Notes: generated by a model from the letters alone, not told the origin. Shown: positions 9,301-17,478, counted from the stretch's first letter. The stretch: 56,894 nucleotides of DNA from Ophiostoma sp. CBS 140.51 (GCA_029298735.1 JANSLP010000209.1:1-56894), one strand, 5' to 3'. Made by a program: numbers and translations.

Positions 9301-12003
9301 ATACAGAGTCTCGACATGCTCCAGGGCAGGGTCAGTCTCCTTGACGAGGGCACATGCGGCGCTGATCTCACTGAGCTCAATGCGAATGCCCGTGATCTTG
9401 ACCAGGTCGTCGTTGCGGCCCAAAAACTCAAAGCCGTGGTCATTGAGGCGCACCATGTCACCGGTCAAGTAAATGCGCTCGCCAATGCCTTCGTTGAAAA
9501 TGAACGACTTGGTGGTCTTGGCTTCGTTGTTGAGATAACCCTTGCCAACCTGTGCACCACCGAGAGCCAACTCGCCGACGCCATAGCGAGGAACAAGCTC
9601 CCATTGCTTTGGTGCGTCCGGACTGTCATCACCTGCAGAGGCCAAAACTTCACGCACCACATATGCTGTGCAAGGCGTCAGTGGGAATCCCACGTTGGCT
9701 GCCTTGGCGCGGTCACGGCTCTTGCCAAAGACCTGGCGCATGGTCGACACGACGGCATTCTCAGCAGGGCCGTACGTGTTGTATACCTTGGTGGTGATGT
9801 CTGGCGCCGCCCAGGCTTCGGCGACGTCCTCTGTCAACTTCTCGCCGATGAATGTGACAAAACGCAGTGTCGAGCCAGCCAGCTCGCGGACGTCGATGCT
9901 TGCGCCAAAAGACGGCGTCAAGTGAGCGTGTGTTGGCCGCGCAGTTTTGACAAACTCGGTGAATGTGCCGAGAACGAGCTCTCGTGTGCCGCTGATGACG
10001 CTTCCTGCCAGGCCCCACGTGTAGAAAAGGTCCTGCACAAAGACATCGAAACTGTAGGCCGACAACTGCAGTGTGCGCACTTGGCCAGAAGAGGCATCGT
10101 GCTCGACCTGAACCTGCAGATCACGCATAGCATGGGCGGCAGCAGCGTGTGGCATCATGACACCCTTGGGCTCGCCTGTTGTTCCAGATGTCCAGAGCAG
10201 GTAGGCCAAGTTCTCGCCAGTGATGGTTCCCGACGATGCGGCAATGTATGCTCGTGGAAATGGGCGCTCTGTCGTTGTGTCGTTGGCATACTTGTCAACA
10301 AAAATGACGCGGATACCGGCGAGACTCTCATGAGCGAGGCACGGCTCGACCAGGGAATAGGAGTCAGTTGTGGTCAACAGAACCTTGCCTTGTGTGCGGG
10401 CAATGAGCGAAGTGCGCCGCTGCACCGGCGAGGTCTCGTCAATAGGGGACCAGGCCGATCCCGCTTTGATGATGGCAAGGATGGAAACATATAGCTCGAC
10501 GCTGCGGTGCATGCAGATGGGGATGACGTCGGCATCTTCGAGGCGCAAAATGTTGGCGAGGCCATTGGCGCGGGCATCGAGCTCTGCATATGTTAGGTTT
10601 GTCGGCGGAGAGTCGAGCGAGGTGTAGTAACTGAGTGCCAGCTTGTGGGGCGTGGCTTTGGCCTGGTTTTCAAACTGTGCTTGGAGAATTTCGACACGGT
10701 GCTTCTGTGTGTCAGTGACGGGAGGGGGAATCGTGCCCTCGGCTGAAAGAAGGTCGCGGGGCAAATGTGACAGCAGGCCTTGTGTGAGATCACCGGAGTT
10801 GGCGTTGAGCAGCAATTCTGTGAGTGCAGCAAACTGTCTGACGATGATCTTGGCTGATATTTCTGACAGTGCATCGCCGCGGTAAGTGACTTTGAAAAGG
10901 AGCGAATCGCCCTGCGGCAGCACTTCGCCGAAGATGTCAAAATCATAGCGAATAGCTGGCTGCTCGACTGCTGACCAGGGAACGTTTGTCTCGGCCTCTG
11001 TGCTGTATGCTTGGAGTGCCAGCGCTGTGTTGTATGGGAGGGATGGGAACACGCCAAAAGACGTGTGGCGGTGGCTCTGAGAATGACGAGCGCTGTCCAC
11101 AAGTGTGCGAATCAGTGAATGGACAGTCTGGCCATCAGGCAGGGGGATGCGGCAGGGAACTACGGAGAATGTCGGTGCGTGGTATGCCTCGTGCTGGCCA
11201 GACAAGACGCTGCCAAAGACAACGTCCTCAGTGTTGGCCTCGGACCAGACTTTCAAGAGCAGGGACCAAGCGGCCTGCAGAATTGATAGCGGTGAAGCTT
11301 CCAGTGCCCGGCTCTTGGTTTCCAGCTCGTGCCAGGAAATTTTGCCGGATACCGTAGCCAAAGCATGCTTGTGGTTGGTGGATGCCTTGACATTGTCGCC
11401 GCTAAGTGCGTGAAAGCTGTCTGCCTCCCACTCCACCAAGGATGCTTGCCAGTGACGGTCAGTCTCTAGGTCCAAATTTGCAGCCCAGTCGATCACAGCA
11501 TCCTGCACAGAGAGATGGGAGTCCGACTCCAGTCCCGCATACTGGCGCGCAATATCACCGAGAAGTAGGTCGAGGGATGCTCCATCACAGAGGCAGTGCG
11601 CAATGCTGATGACGAGTAAGTTGGTGTTGTCATCTGACTCGACCAGCTGGACAAAGTACAGTTGCTGTGCATCAATATCCAAGAATTGCTGAGCGACATC
11701 AAGCCACTGTTCAGTGTTGCGAGTGCCATGCTGGCGGACGATGCGGGGACGGGCGGACGTCCACTGCTGCCATGCGGATCTCTTAATCACAACCTGTGCA
11801 AAGGGAGACAGGTCGTCGGTGCAAGAAACAATGGCAGTGCGGTAGACGGCCTGCCGCTCAAAAACAGCACGCACAGCTCTCTCCACGCCATTAAGAGACA
11901 CGCCATCATGTAGTGGCAGGACAGTGTTGCAGATGTAGTTGCGGTGGTCCATGGCGAAACTGACGGCCAACTGGCTTGCAGTGCTGGTCATAGGAAGAAC
12001 CAT
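313..12003 (-). CDS. Non-ribosomal peptide synthetase, ferrichrome-type siderophore synthetase lacking its first A-T module
   Basis: One uninterrupted frame with order C-A-T-C-A-T-C-T-C-T-C. Numbered from the ATG at 12003 (3896 aa): C1 about 1-420 (HCLCDG at 136, first His of HHxxxDG replaced by Ala); A1 about 440-975 (TSGTTGEPKG at 605); T1 Ser 1034; C2 HHALYDG at 1276; A2 about 1610-2170 (TSGSTGRPKG at 1780); T2 Ser 2221; C3 HHALYDG at 2433; T3 Ser 2806; C4 HHALYDA at 2986; T4 Ser 3369; C5 HHALYDA at 3587. No thioesterase. In known families a C-terminal T-C-T-C repeat is the hallmark of SidC/NPS2-type enzymes, which link N-hydroxyornithine units and glycine/serine into cyclic ferrichromes; the substrate here is inferred. 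The frame is open to a TGA at 12247 but contains no ATG above 12003, so this start is chosen. The upstream codons resemble the end of a carrier domain, suggesting 5' truncation. The ferrichrome assignment is likelier than the exact product. Confidence 0.8.
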   Translation of the reverse strand: MVLPMTSTASQLAVSFAMDHRNYICNTVLPLHDGVSLNGVERAVRAVFERQAVYRTAIVSCTDDLSPFAQVVIKRSAWQQWTSARPRIVRQHGTRNTEQWLDVAQQFLDIDAQQLYFVQLVESDDNTNLLVISIAHCLCDGASLDLLLGDIARQYAGLESDSHLSVQDAVIDWAANLDLETDRHWQASLVEWEADSFHALSGDNVKASTNHKHALATVSGKISWHELETKSRALEASPLSILQAAWSLLLKVWSEANTEDVVFGSVLSGQHEAYHAPTFSVVPCRIPLPDGQTVHSLIRTLVDSARHSQSHRHTSFGVFPSLPYNTALALQAYSTEAETNVPWSAVEQPAIRYDFDIFGEVLPQGDSLLFKVTYRGDALSEISAKIIVRQFAALTELLLNANSGDLTQGLLSHLPRDLLSAEGTIPPPVTDTQKHRVEILQAQFENQAKATPHKLALSYYTSLDSPPTNLTYAELDARANGLANILRLEDADVIPICMHRSVELYVSILAIIKAGSAWSPIDETSPVQRRTSLIARTQGKVLLTTTDSYSLVEPCLAHESLAGIRVIFVDKYANDTTTERPFPRAYIAASSGTITGENLAYLLWTSGTTGEPKGVMMPHAAAAHAMRDLQVQVEHDASSGQVRTLQLSAYSFDVFVQDLFYTWGLAGSVISGTRELVLGTFTEFVKTARPTHAHLTPSFGASIDVRELAGSTLRFVTFIGEKLTEDVAEAWAAPDITTKVYNTYGPAENAVVSTMRQVFGKSRDRAKAANVGFPLTPCTAYVVREVLASAGDDSPDAPKQWELVPRYGVGELALGGAQVGKGYLNNEAKTTKSFIFNEGIGERIYLTGDMVRLNDHGFEFLGRNDDLVKITGIRIELSEISAACALVKETDPALEHVETLYLPRPGGDDSHKVIVSFVSVKESHADTAKIRQQVFQKAKEVLPAYMVPGHVVVLDTTMPRTASNKVDRKALQAIYAAADLNVLAGESTSNEAKVQWREEQLPVVKTIVDNLSVPLDPQHPMGPDDSLAGHGFSSLQITKLAWTLRRQLGFTVRVLDMMRCQTVGELVDVVLDSMKSAEVENVSTADAGASAEAGPAGSWVSVLQSELTQYLHGPLRPNNTAYILPATPVQESLLVETLVESGAYWSHRLFDLTIFGAVDAKRLQAAWIGAAACLDILRTVFVPLSQLSPKDPSTNTLEWARSRGVHATLLQLVLNSQDNNISWTELNENDATADGLASHARKTQVALAPLGSDSVRPPWAVTYAPATKTLMLSMHHALYDGESSRMIIDFVSELYGNSENPSSAGRPDLPSLPLLSMSRGLDLGLLPSIAQRDESLSAWSNHIHTLIENDGALNAPFPDLTGSRQPQTHAILSSKVTIPSALLAQAHNADRLDLPRLVLSAFGCILAAVLELKSIVLGQTVSQRILHPDLARVVGPAVATLPVVVRAQAGTAQDLWTNMSRDASSLGAHAHHLHPVDVKKIVNEGSGDPHAPFPALFVYHPAEDNNGKDVHSGSAFHEVGQALSLHVEHPMALNIFEDCRIIELTGDTRRISQSMLDLLLAQILDQACTMLSYPNVPLSQLNNYMDRSLVSIVGEQQKLVGTEIAKNPAELVAKQVAEHPDWVAIEEIDLDDDDNISTTAITYSQLQVLVDAIISRLVALSAAQPGDVVAVYLERNTASLAATLAIFKLNYVYLPIDRDLPTARKQLLVRDANAVLVVTTDSLVTDLDLRTGNTGSSPAVFILPEGADDLDTINNWASLSTPSGIACHASDAGGYLLYTSGSTGRPKGVRVTNESLLHYVAAMTQRLAEANPEVARLGGVGKFLNVASRAFDTHLTTMFAPWHMGFCSVIGKDRNGIFANLQHVINTLGITNMGTVPSVLLQLGLRLSDVPSIRVMTFGGEKASHELFEQLGGTERDGDGKAALMNFYGPTEAAVGCLSHVVGHHSNARNLGLPLPGLEAILLVSGGNDDKQIVARRCQPGEFCIAGPQVAVGYLNRPEENARSFQYTTLLGKDGTQRRIYRTGDIMRMMHDGTVEFLGRRDQQTKIRGQRFEIGEVEAHIKKSIADQGALDVAAAVVEQRLIGFLARKHASLFKAERDAPAELLLTPPTKAYRDVLAIAEQACQQGLPAFMVPEMMWLSKMPFLATSGKLDTKLIIQLVRDADKVDNVMAVNQGLKSLSAPVSDLSASEKEVTAALAEVLGNSVSATSSSNIRSLGVDSLSGVHLLSVLKRRGFSDVVLMDLLSPSSTIHSLSQKLNGSSHTLTPQAITKEPTPSATELTLADLGPSASHISPADVAAILPCLPLQSSLVALSLNWLHNQDDDQNLASSSSSFNAPYVTQFSFQLEPGTNIDIWRQMTEQVVSSEAVLCTCFVQREHDSQIFQVVLSSPPSPFAPAGSQYDDATSLVSHLSSRPPIRLHVDVGGHVSLLIHHALYDGAAIAALRVKIEHAYRSIVSGQGQSVSSSFDYSLATLRHLSRQCHLSDQRMQTVKGAWSTALKDISPCLVSRHIKKPATDVTVRSTRRLALTAVQLKTKLQVVSTSTALQLATSLVISNLTNGAPSVVYGFTTSLRTVLPHAGGDIDMDQFIGPCLNTVVHTLSLPDATETLPHLAARVDRFHAEVSDGDMPLVTADQIQRWAGLDGKLFDSLLTVNFVHTPISDEPVSFMRSLPGKAKLDLALTVDVDLHADGRIELLLASAGVLDEAQLESAGRLFETLVENASNPDATVGQFVPLNSAAAIRAVPDGMASNSSSSTTSRSNSTSISSTGSTSDLTSVRSLACQLLRLDETNVSSDTSLYRLGLDSINVLPFVKLINKTECVKVTPSAVLRARTLQGVASLVHAAKSKSINQTTLSLAEAKATPKSPVAPSDYNLSLQQVAGDVLFVATPLQEGMLSASLALVDQAYTYTHTMQLSADAVRQDAPEFSRFFAAVRDTVLACEILRTRFIFTDHGRAPWVGVVSPTEQSDLVNFNVSATGIIHLRIHHALYDAGSIQALWRLLRENYIGHLSGTNSEQAQRQPCLYRPFAKQVAIAQETAVKFWSDTVYDYNYVPATLLDDKSASHEQHHASASFHFALGATDLDSLLATCCKANVALKTAMQLAWAKVLCEAVYTQADVVFGEVIATSSDDASDNVMGPTINTIAMRLNLSLGSPGPHTSIYDAMSQLQRLGDQARGPNGMASLRDVQTAWRSSRAEGVDTSAGLFQSLFVFDGDVSTTVAQVGDTTNPIVPVDVANLQANSVSEQAPLYDDYPLIVSFRIRNGVLHGALRAKASESTVQRLGSQLSATLQYVASSSLQAAALDPAVSACSLAIHANFANTNAADAEVDIKGSTDLADSVLQLAKQVIGARIRGKVGISTKLINIGLDSISAIRFSNILKKKMGIQVSVFDIIKGASVETIVRKHAASEKLSEAPIQVPLQAQQLVQEEAAVKFLAVEKLGLTSMDQIKSVAPVLSGQRHTLMHWLNSGKRFFEAPWVYRVADGKSVGVETAKRLWSTLCRTHNILQTTFVALDQDNFPDIIQVTLHPEDTTDTRFTTVRDTTTTISDLIQAHIRETNNTPSNLRAPPSRLSFLEASDGSGMVLRVHHALYDAWSIKMILADLTSLFVDGPAPSLRPSLQSSLLEMARFRNLHAEQAYWKQHFDVAEDTVVRPPTLPADASLTAPLGPHFKSNYPNVHALTSTDASKTQTSAAIIVAYAYALSQLTGCSQPTFGLNYTARSLSSVDGSNTLELTDMSLPTMAVAPMTVSIKDSEQQQSIDAVQAHLAELTKFAQADGLHKLAPSYNTHINILFSDADNDENLNTAGNRQALQRHRLGEPLASEYFTTTVPSPTAASTIDGVNHHYMQREQLYFNVLVRNGSISVGVSGDQDLVADGGDMVFGLVTSFASRLAEMVKE

Positions 12004-12120
12004 TTCCACGTCAGACTCTGAAAGTGCGCCAATGGATACACTGAGGCGCTCGATGGATGCTGTCGCGTGACGTTGTGCAAAATCGTCCACCAATTTGCGA
12101 GCAGTAGTCTGCCTGTCATG
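12004..12120 (-). pseudogene. Relic of the lost first carrier (T) domain of the NRPS
   Basis: In the NRPS frame, immediately upstream of the first ATG, the codons read QTTARKLVDDFAQRH (from about 12111 downward). This resembles the last helix of the carrier domains inside the same protein, for example CQTVGELVDVV after T1 and ASVETIVRKHA after T4, where the helix is followed by a linker and the next C domain just as here. No Ser-bearing carrier core or adenylation domain can be read further upstream before the TGA at 12247. This is direct evidence that an A-T module once preceded C1. Whether translation starts at a non-ATG codon here is unknown. Confidence 0.55.
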
Positions 12121-12540
12121 GGTCGCTGTCGTGGGAGGGGTGAAGGTGCAGTTTTTAAAATGACGCAGCCTCGTGTTTTTGTTTTTGTTTTTGAAGTGTT
12201 GGGGGAGGGGATTTAAAATATTTCTATTAATATTGTTTTGTATTGTTCAATGTTGATTAGTTTAGGGAAAACCACACATAAACATAAGCAATACACAAGC
12301 CATATGTTTCAAGTATCAGGAAACCGTATGTATCAAACGCTTCAACACATAAAAAAGTAAGAGACATAGCCGTTGGCACACATGATGGCATTATAAGTGT
12401 TATTAAGAAATATATACGTTCGGTAGACAAATACTGCCATAATTGCAATTTGCCAAGTAATGATAACAAGAAAATGTCTCTTGAATCCGTGAGAGACAGG
12501 CTGCGCACACTGCGCCTTCTATTCATTCCCTCGCAACAAC
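12121..12540. other. Intergenic region between the NRPS and the SRP receptor gene
   Basis: This is an AT-rich spacer of about 420 bp between two genes on the same strand. It must hold the 3' end of the SRP receptor transcript and whatever promoter drives the NRPS. It contains T-rich runs near 12175-12192 and no coding frame. Confidence 0.6.
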
Positions 12541-14571
12541 CTAGTCGCTGCTCAACAGCCGCTCAACGGCCCATGAGACGGAAAAGTTGCGCAGGTCCGA
12601 GTAGTGCTGGCCGACGCCGACAAACAGGATGGGCACATTGGTCGCATGCACCAGACTGACGAGCGTGCCGACCATGCTGCCGACGGTGTCGCACTTGGAG
12701 ATGATGAAGCCGTCCAGGCTGCGCACACTGCCAAATGCCTGGTTGAAGCTGCGGGCCTGGGCGACGGAGTCGGTGCCGACAAGCGCCTCGCCGACCATCA
12801 GAATCTTGTCGGGGTTGGCAAACTTGGCAAACTTTTCGAGCGAGGACATGAGGCGCTGGTCGTTGTGGCGGCGACCGGCCGTATCAATGAGGACAACGTC
12901 GTAGCCGTTCTGGCCAGCGTAAGTGACGGCGTCCTTGGCGACGGCGGCGGCATCTTTGCCGTAGCCCTTTTGGTAGAGCTCGACCTGGCCACCCTCACGC
13001 GCCGTGAGCTCCGTCAGGTTGCGCACGTGCACGGCGAGCTGCTCGACGGCACCCGAACGGAAGGTATCGCCGGCCGCAATCAGCACCTTGTAGCGGTTCT
13101 GCAAGAGGAAAAAGCAAATCTTGGACAGGTTGGTGGACTTGCCCACGCCGTTGACGCCCACAATGGACATGACGTAGGGCCGGGGCTTGCGCAGCGAGGT
13201 GGCGCCGGGCCGTGTGATGGCGTCGATTTCGCGCAGCAAGTCGAGCGAGGAGGTCGGCGTCAGCATCTTGGTCAGCGCGGCCTCGAGCGCCGTCTTGACG
13301 CGCGCATTGGTGCTTTCGAAGCTGCCCGTCTTGGTACCGAGCAGCTCGGCCTCGACGCTCTCGCACAGACGCACGGCGGCCTCGCGCGCCACGTTCTTTT
13401 TGAGCAGGTGGTCCTCCATGCCCTTCATAGTCTTGTCCAGGTCCTCCTTGGTCAGCGTCTTGCCGCCCACAACGTTGCGGAACAGCCCGCCAATCGTGCT
13501 CAGGCTCGATCCTATCAGACCATCGTTGCCCGCTGCCGCTGCCGCGGATGCCGCTTTGCTCTTGCTGTTGGACTCGTCGGCGCTCGCTAAAATCGAATGC
13601 ACCTCGTCGTCCAGGTCCTTGAGCACAAATTTGCCGCCCTTGGCCGTCTTGCCCCATGTCGACGCGTCGACCTGCTCGAGTGCGGGCCGCTCTGCGACGT
13701 CGCTCTTCTCGCCGCCGCCCTTGGGTAGGTCGACAATCGAGTAGTCGAGCTGGATGTCGTCATCCTCCTCGGCCTGGCCGTCGGCGCCCCATTTGCGGCC
13801 CTTCTTGGCCGTCTTGGACGTCTTGCCGTCCTTTTGGTGCTTGCGTACTGTCGCTTCGTCGCTCGACTGCACGGCACTGCCACTGCCACCGCCACCACCT
13901 GCCGCCGCCTTTTGTTGCGCCGCCTTGCGTGCCCGTCGCGACAGGTTGCTCAGCGGGCTAGGCTGTGCTGACGATGTCGCGCCGCCGCCGGTGCCGGCCT
14001 GCAGTCCACTCGGTGTCGACGGCCGCGAGTTGGAGGGTGTCGAATCGGGCGAGTTGGTAGCCGCTATTGTCTGGCGTGTCTTTTCGGCGACTGGAGAAGA
14101 TTCCGAAGAGGAGAGGATTGCACGCCCGCCGGTGGCGGCCGCTCCGCTTCCCTCGAGCTCGTTGAGCTGCTGGTCAAAGTAGTCGTCAAAGCGCGCGCAC
14201 TCGACAATCGTGGTGTTGGGCCGCGTCAGCTGGTCGCCGTAGAGCTTGACAAAGAGCGTCTTGATGTTGTCGACGAGCTTGTCGATCCACGACAGGTGCA
14301 GCAGCGACTTGTAGACGGCCACAAAGATGATGCCCAGGTCTTTGGAGAACGCCCACTTGACGGCATACTGGTCGGTCAGGAACGGAGCATGGCTGGCGCT
14401 GCTGCCACCCGCGACGGCTGAAGCCAAATCTTCCTTGGTGCCGGCCGTGGTGCTCTCCTCAATGAAGACGTCTGTAATGAATCGGTTGACGACGGCGGGG
14501 CTGACAAAGGCGTAGTTGCGCGACCAGAGGACGACGCCCGACGTGGTGATGATCTCGAAGCTGTCCAACAT
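12541..14571 (-). CDS. Signal recognition particle receptor subunit alpha (SRP101/SRPRA family GTPase)
   Basis: Single-exon 676-residue protein starting at an ATG (MLDSFEIITTSGVVLW). It is the ER docking GTPase that receives ribosome-SRP complexes during cotranslational targeting. The N-terminal 150 or so residues match the SRX/longin domain that binds the SRP receptor beta subunit. A low-complexity Ser/Gly/Lys-rich linker follows, about 170-340. The C-terminal NG domain carries the P-loop GVNGVGKST near residue 472, DTAGRRHNDQ (G3) and SKCDT (G4, replacing the usual TKxD), which is normal for the SRP GTPase family. Length agrees with eukaryotic alpha subunits. It is divergently transcribed from YIF1, an ER-Golgi transport gene, so the two share an upstream region. 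No lesions seen. Confidence 0.95.
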   Translation of the reverse strand: MLDSFEIITTSGVVLWSRNYAFVSPAVVNRFITDVFIEESTTAGTKEDLASAVAGGSSASHAPFLTDQYAVKWAFSKDLGIIFVAVYKSLLHLSWIDKLVDNIKTLFVKLYGDQLTRPNTTIVECARFDDYFDQQLNELEGSGAAATGGRAILSSSESSPVAEKTRQTIAATNSPDSTPSNSRPSTPSGLQAGTGGGATSSAQPSPLSNLSRRARKAAQQKAAAGGGGGSGSAVQSSDEATVRKHQKDGKTSKTAKKGRKWGADGQAEEDDDIQLDYSIVDLPKGGGEKSDVAERPALEQVDASTWGKTAKGGKFVLKDLDDEVHSILASADESNSKSKAASAAAAAGNDGLIGSSLSTIGGLFRNVVGGKTLTKEDLDKTMKGMEDHLLKKNVAREAAVRLCESVEAELLGTKTGSFESTNARVKTALEAALTKMLTPTSSLDLLREIDAITRPGATSLRKPRPYVMSIVGVNGVGKSTNLSKICFFLLQNRYKVLIAAGDTFRSGAVEQLAVHVRNLTELTAREGGQVELYQKGYGKDAAAVAKDAVTYAGQNGYDVVLIDTAGRRHNDQRLMSSLEKFAKFANPDKILMVGEALVGTDSVAQARSFNQAFGSVRSLDGFIISKCDTVGSMVGTLVSLVHATNVPILFVGVGQHYSDLRNFSVSWAVERLLSSD

Positions 14572-15485
14572 TTTGGATGTGTGTGGGGGTGGGCAAAGAT
14601 CGAGGAGAAGAGGAGGGAGGAGGAGAGTGTCGGAAAAGGAGAAGTCGAGAGAATCGTAGAGAGTGAAGATGCGAAAGAATGAGAGACGAGAAAATGAGAG
14701 AAAGAAAAGGGGTAAATGAATACTCCTTCGACAGCGCTGACTATGTAAACAAAGAGATCAAGTCCGTTGGGCGCAAAGTCTTCGGATCGAGAGAGAGCCG
14801 GCGAAGGTTGCTCGTATGTGCGGTCTCGGATGCCGGAAGTGAGGTGACGAAGAACAGCAGATGCGCGAAAACGTCAAAATGGCCTCTTCAGGCACAGCCT
14901 AGAGCCATACGAGTTCCACAGTGGGCAAAAGCGCTGGCGATCTGGATGCGATAAGAGCAATGCGCCTAGAGCGATAAGGGGGCCAGGAGGCAGGGGGCGA
15001 GCCGCTGGACGGAAAAACGATTTGGCCGGGTGCGATTGAGGGAGAGAGAGAACTGAGAGGTGTTCACTGTTTGGGAAGGTGCGCCTTGGAGGACTCAAAG
15101 TGGGTCCGGATCAGGAGTGACTTCCTCGCAGAGCTTCGCTGTGGGCCTTGTGGTGGCGGCGGGCTAGCAGCGACGACAGCTGTCTCCTCCAATTGCCCAA
15201 AGCTAATAAGCAGCCAAAAGACCAAAACTTAACAAAGACACATTGCGACAACGACGACACCACCTGGCCGACACGCGACCATCTCTGACGGCCTACAAGC
15301 AGTGACGCAACTGACTGCAATTACTTTCTTGACGAGTGCGCATTGCCATCGACGACTTACCCGAGCGCACAACTCGACGATTTGACGATCAGCCATCTCG
15401 GCCTCCTTTTTTCGTTGACTTTCCATCATCACCACTTCTCAACCTCTCGACACTACCCTTCACCCTCCCACCCAACCCCATCAAT
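14572..15485. promoter_or_regulatory. Shared upstream region of the divergent SRP receptor and YIF1 genes
   Basis: About 0.9 kb separates two divergent start codons, so this holds both promoters and 5' leaders. A CCAAT pentamer is visible at 15189-15193. The last 150 bp before the YIF1 ATG is C/T-rich, as in many fungal 5' leaders. No convincing gene lies inside it. Confidence 0.55.
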
Positions 15486-16524
15486 ATGCAACGCCCCGTC
15501 TACGGGCAGTCGCCCCCGCTGCACCACCCGGTGCCCCAGCATGTGTCGACGGTGCCGCAGCTGCGGTCACCACCGCCGCCGACCTCGTCGCAGCCACAGC
15601 CCCAGACCTATGGCAGCCCCTACCAGCAGCAGCAGCCACACCAGCAGCAGCAGCAGGGCGGCGGCATCCCCATGGGTAACATGTTTGGCCAGTATGGCCA
15701 GTTTATGAACGACCCCACGGCGCAGGTGGCCGCGCAGCTGTCCCACACCGCCCTCCGGCAAGGGCAAGAATACGTTGAGCAGAATGTAGGTCTTGCGTGC
15801 TCTTTTCCAATTGTTATTTCGTCCGCTAACCCCCTAGATCAACCGATATGTCAACGTCGGCGTGCTGAAACACTACTTCAACGTCTCCAACTCGTACGTC
15901 CTCAGCAAGCTCTTCCTCGTCCTCTTCCCCTGGCGCCACAAGCCCTGGTCCCGCAAGCAGACCGTCGGCCCCGCCGGCCAGGAGGGCTGGTACCTGCCGC
16001 CCCGCGACGACATCAACAGCCCAGACATGTACATCCCCGTCATGTCCGTCGTCACCTATATTTTGCTTTCGACCCTCGTCGCCGGTCTGCGCGGCCAGTT
16101 CCAGCCCGAGCTGCTGGGCTACACGGCGTCCGTCGCGCTGGCCGTCGTCGGTGTCGAGATTCTGGGCCTCAAGCTCGGATGTTATTTGCTCAGCATCTCC
16201 AACACTTCGCAGCTGCTCGACCTCGTCGCCTACTCGGGCTACAAGTTTGTCGGCATCATCGCCACCATTGCCGTGGCGGAGCTGGTCAATGGCGGCAAGG
16301 GCACGGGCGGCTGGATCGGCTGGTCGCTGTTTTTGTACACATTCCTGGCCAACTCGCTCTTCTTGATGCGCTCGCTCAAGTACGTCCTGCTGCCCGAGAG
16401 CTCAGCCGACGGCCGGGCCATGCAGACCGACACCCGCGCCAAGCGCAACCAGCGCACCCAGTTCCTCTTCTTCTACTCGTACGGCGTCCAGCTGCTGTTC
16501 ATGTGGATTCTCAGCCGGGCGTAA
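15486..16524 (+). CDS. YIF1: YIF1-type ER-to-Golgi transport membrane protein
   Basis: Two exons, 15486-15785 and 15838-16524, joined in phase 0 across a 52-nt intron (donor GTAGGT, branch GCTAAC at 15825, acceptor CCCTAG) give 328 residues. The N-terminus (MQRPVYGQSP) is a cytosolic Pro/Gln-rich segment with short polyglutamine runs. The second exon opens with INRYVNVGVLKHYFNVSNSYV, the conserved YIF1 signature before the membrane domain, and then several hydrophobic segments, as expected for a Yip1-family protein. YIF1 binds YIP1 and Ypt-type GTPases in COPII vesicle biogenesis and fusion at the Golgi. The start is the ATG giving the family-like N-terminus; an in-frame GTG at 15862 lies inside exon 2 and is not a start. 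Confidence 0.92.
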
Positions 16525-17478
16525 GCGGTGAGCGCGTGAGAATTGCCCGGGAACGATGGTGAGGTAGTGACACGGCGACTCGGACCAGTGACTCGGATAC
16601 GGTGACTCGGTGGACGACAACATTGGCCAGGTGGCCAGATGAGACTGGCCCAGCGAAGGTGAATGGATTCCGGCCGGGGCGGCGATTCCGGACAGGAATT
16701 AGGCCACCCAAAGCAGTGGCCAGGCAGGTGGATAAGCGCCGGTCGGACATGGGTGTCTATGCAAGGCCGGCAAGGACACAAACAACGACATTAGACACGG
16801 CGTACATGTTACTTTTGGTTTTTATTTCCTCTATTTCTCTTTTTTCATCTTCCTCTTTCTTTTCGTTTTGTTCTTTCCGATTTCTTTGCTTCTTGTGTAT
16901 CATACATAGCACGCTCTTGCTGTTTTTGGGAGCTGATTTTAAAATAGGGAAAATAATGAAAGTACAAAAACATATAAAACGGAAGGAACTGGGTGCTCTT
17001 GTGTCCCGAGGCAGGTGCGTAGGGTTGTTTTGTCGACTTTCGTCGTCATGACAGTCGCTCCTGCCGTCTGTGTGGCTGGAAGGTACGGAGTAAATAAATA
17101 AACAAACAACAAACCTCGCAAGCTCCCAGATTCGATCTCCCTTTTTCATCTTCAACCACCCCATCCTCCACCAACGACATCTTCTAAACACGAAAACTAC
17201 CTCCATCTATCTTCTGCCATCACAGCATCACAACTCGACCCGGTCTCTAGCTACCACATCATCTAATATTGAATTATTCATCCTTAATACCAAACATTGT
17301 TCGTTCATTTTTGTACCATCAACACCCATTAAGAGCTGCAGCAGCTGCAGCAACGACAACAATAACAACAACAAACAATACAACAAACCACACCACACCA
17401 CGCACTCAGACACATACAAGGCGACGATAGTACCACCGCCACTACCAACAACCACAGCAAGAACAAAAGCATCAGAAA
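16525..17478. other. Intergenic region downstream of YIF1, ending in a CA-rich leader
   Basis: The first part is the 3' flank of YIF1, with a T-rich stretch at 16810-16930. The last 180 bp (about 17300-17478) is a CAA/CCA-rich sequence typical of a fungal 5' leader. It runs straight into the ATG of the candidate small gene at 17479. No other coding frame is supported. Confidence 0.5.

Noticed and set aside
9154..10494. 446-codon plus-strand frame inside the NRPS gene
   Set aside because: It is antisense to the A1 domain, and its length reflects codon bias of the real gene.
12093..12093. Start of the NRPS at the extreme end of its open frame
   Set aside because: The codon there is TTG; the first ATG in frame is at 12003, and the ATG at 12120 is in another frame that ends in TGA.
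12604..13590. 328-codon plus-strand frame inside the SRP receptor gene
   Set aside because: Shadow of the conserved GTPase domain on the opposite strand.
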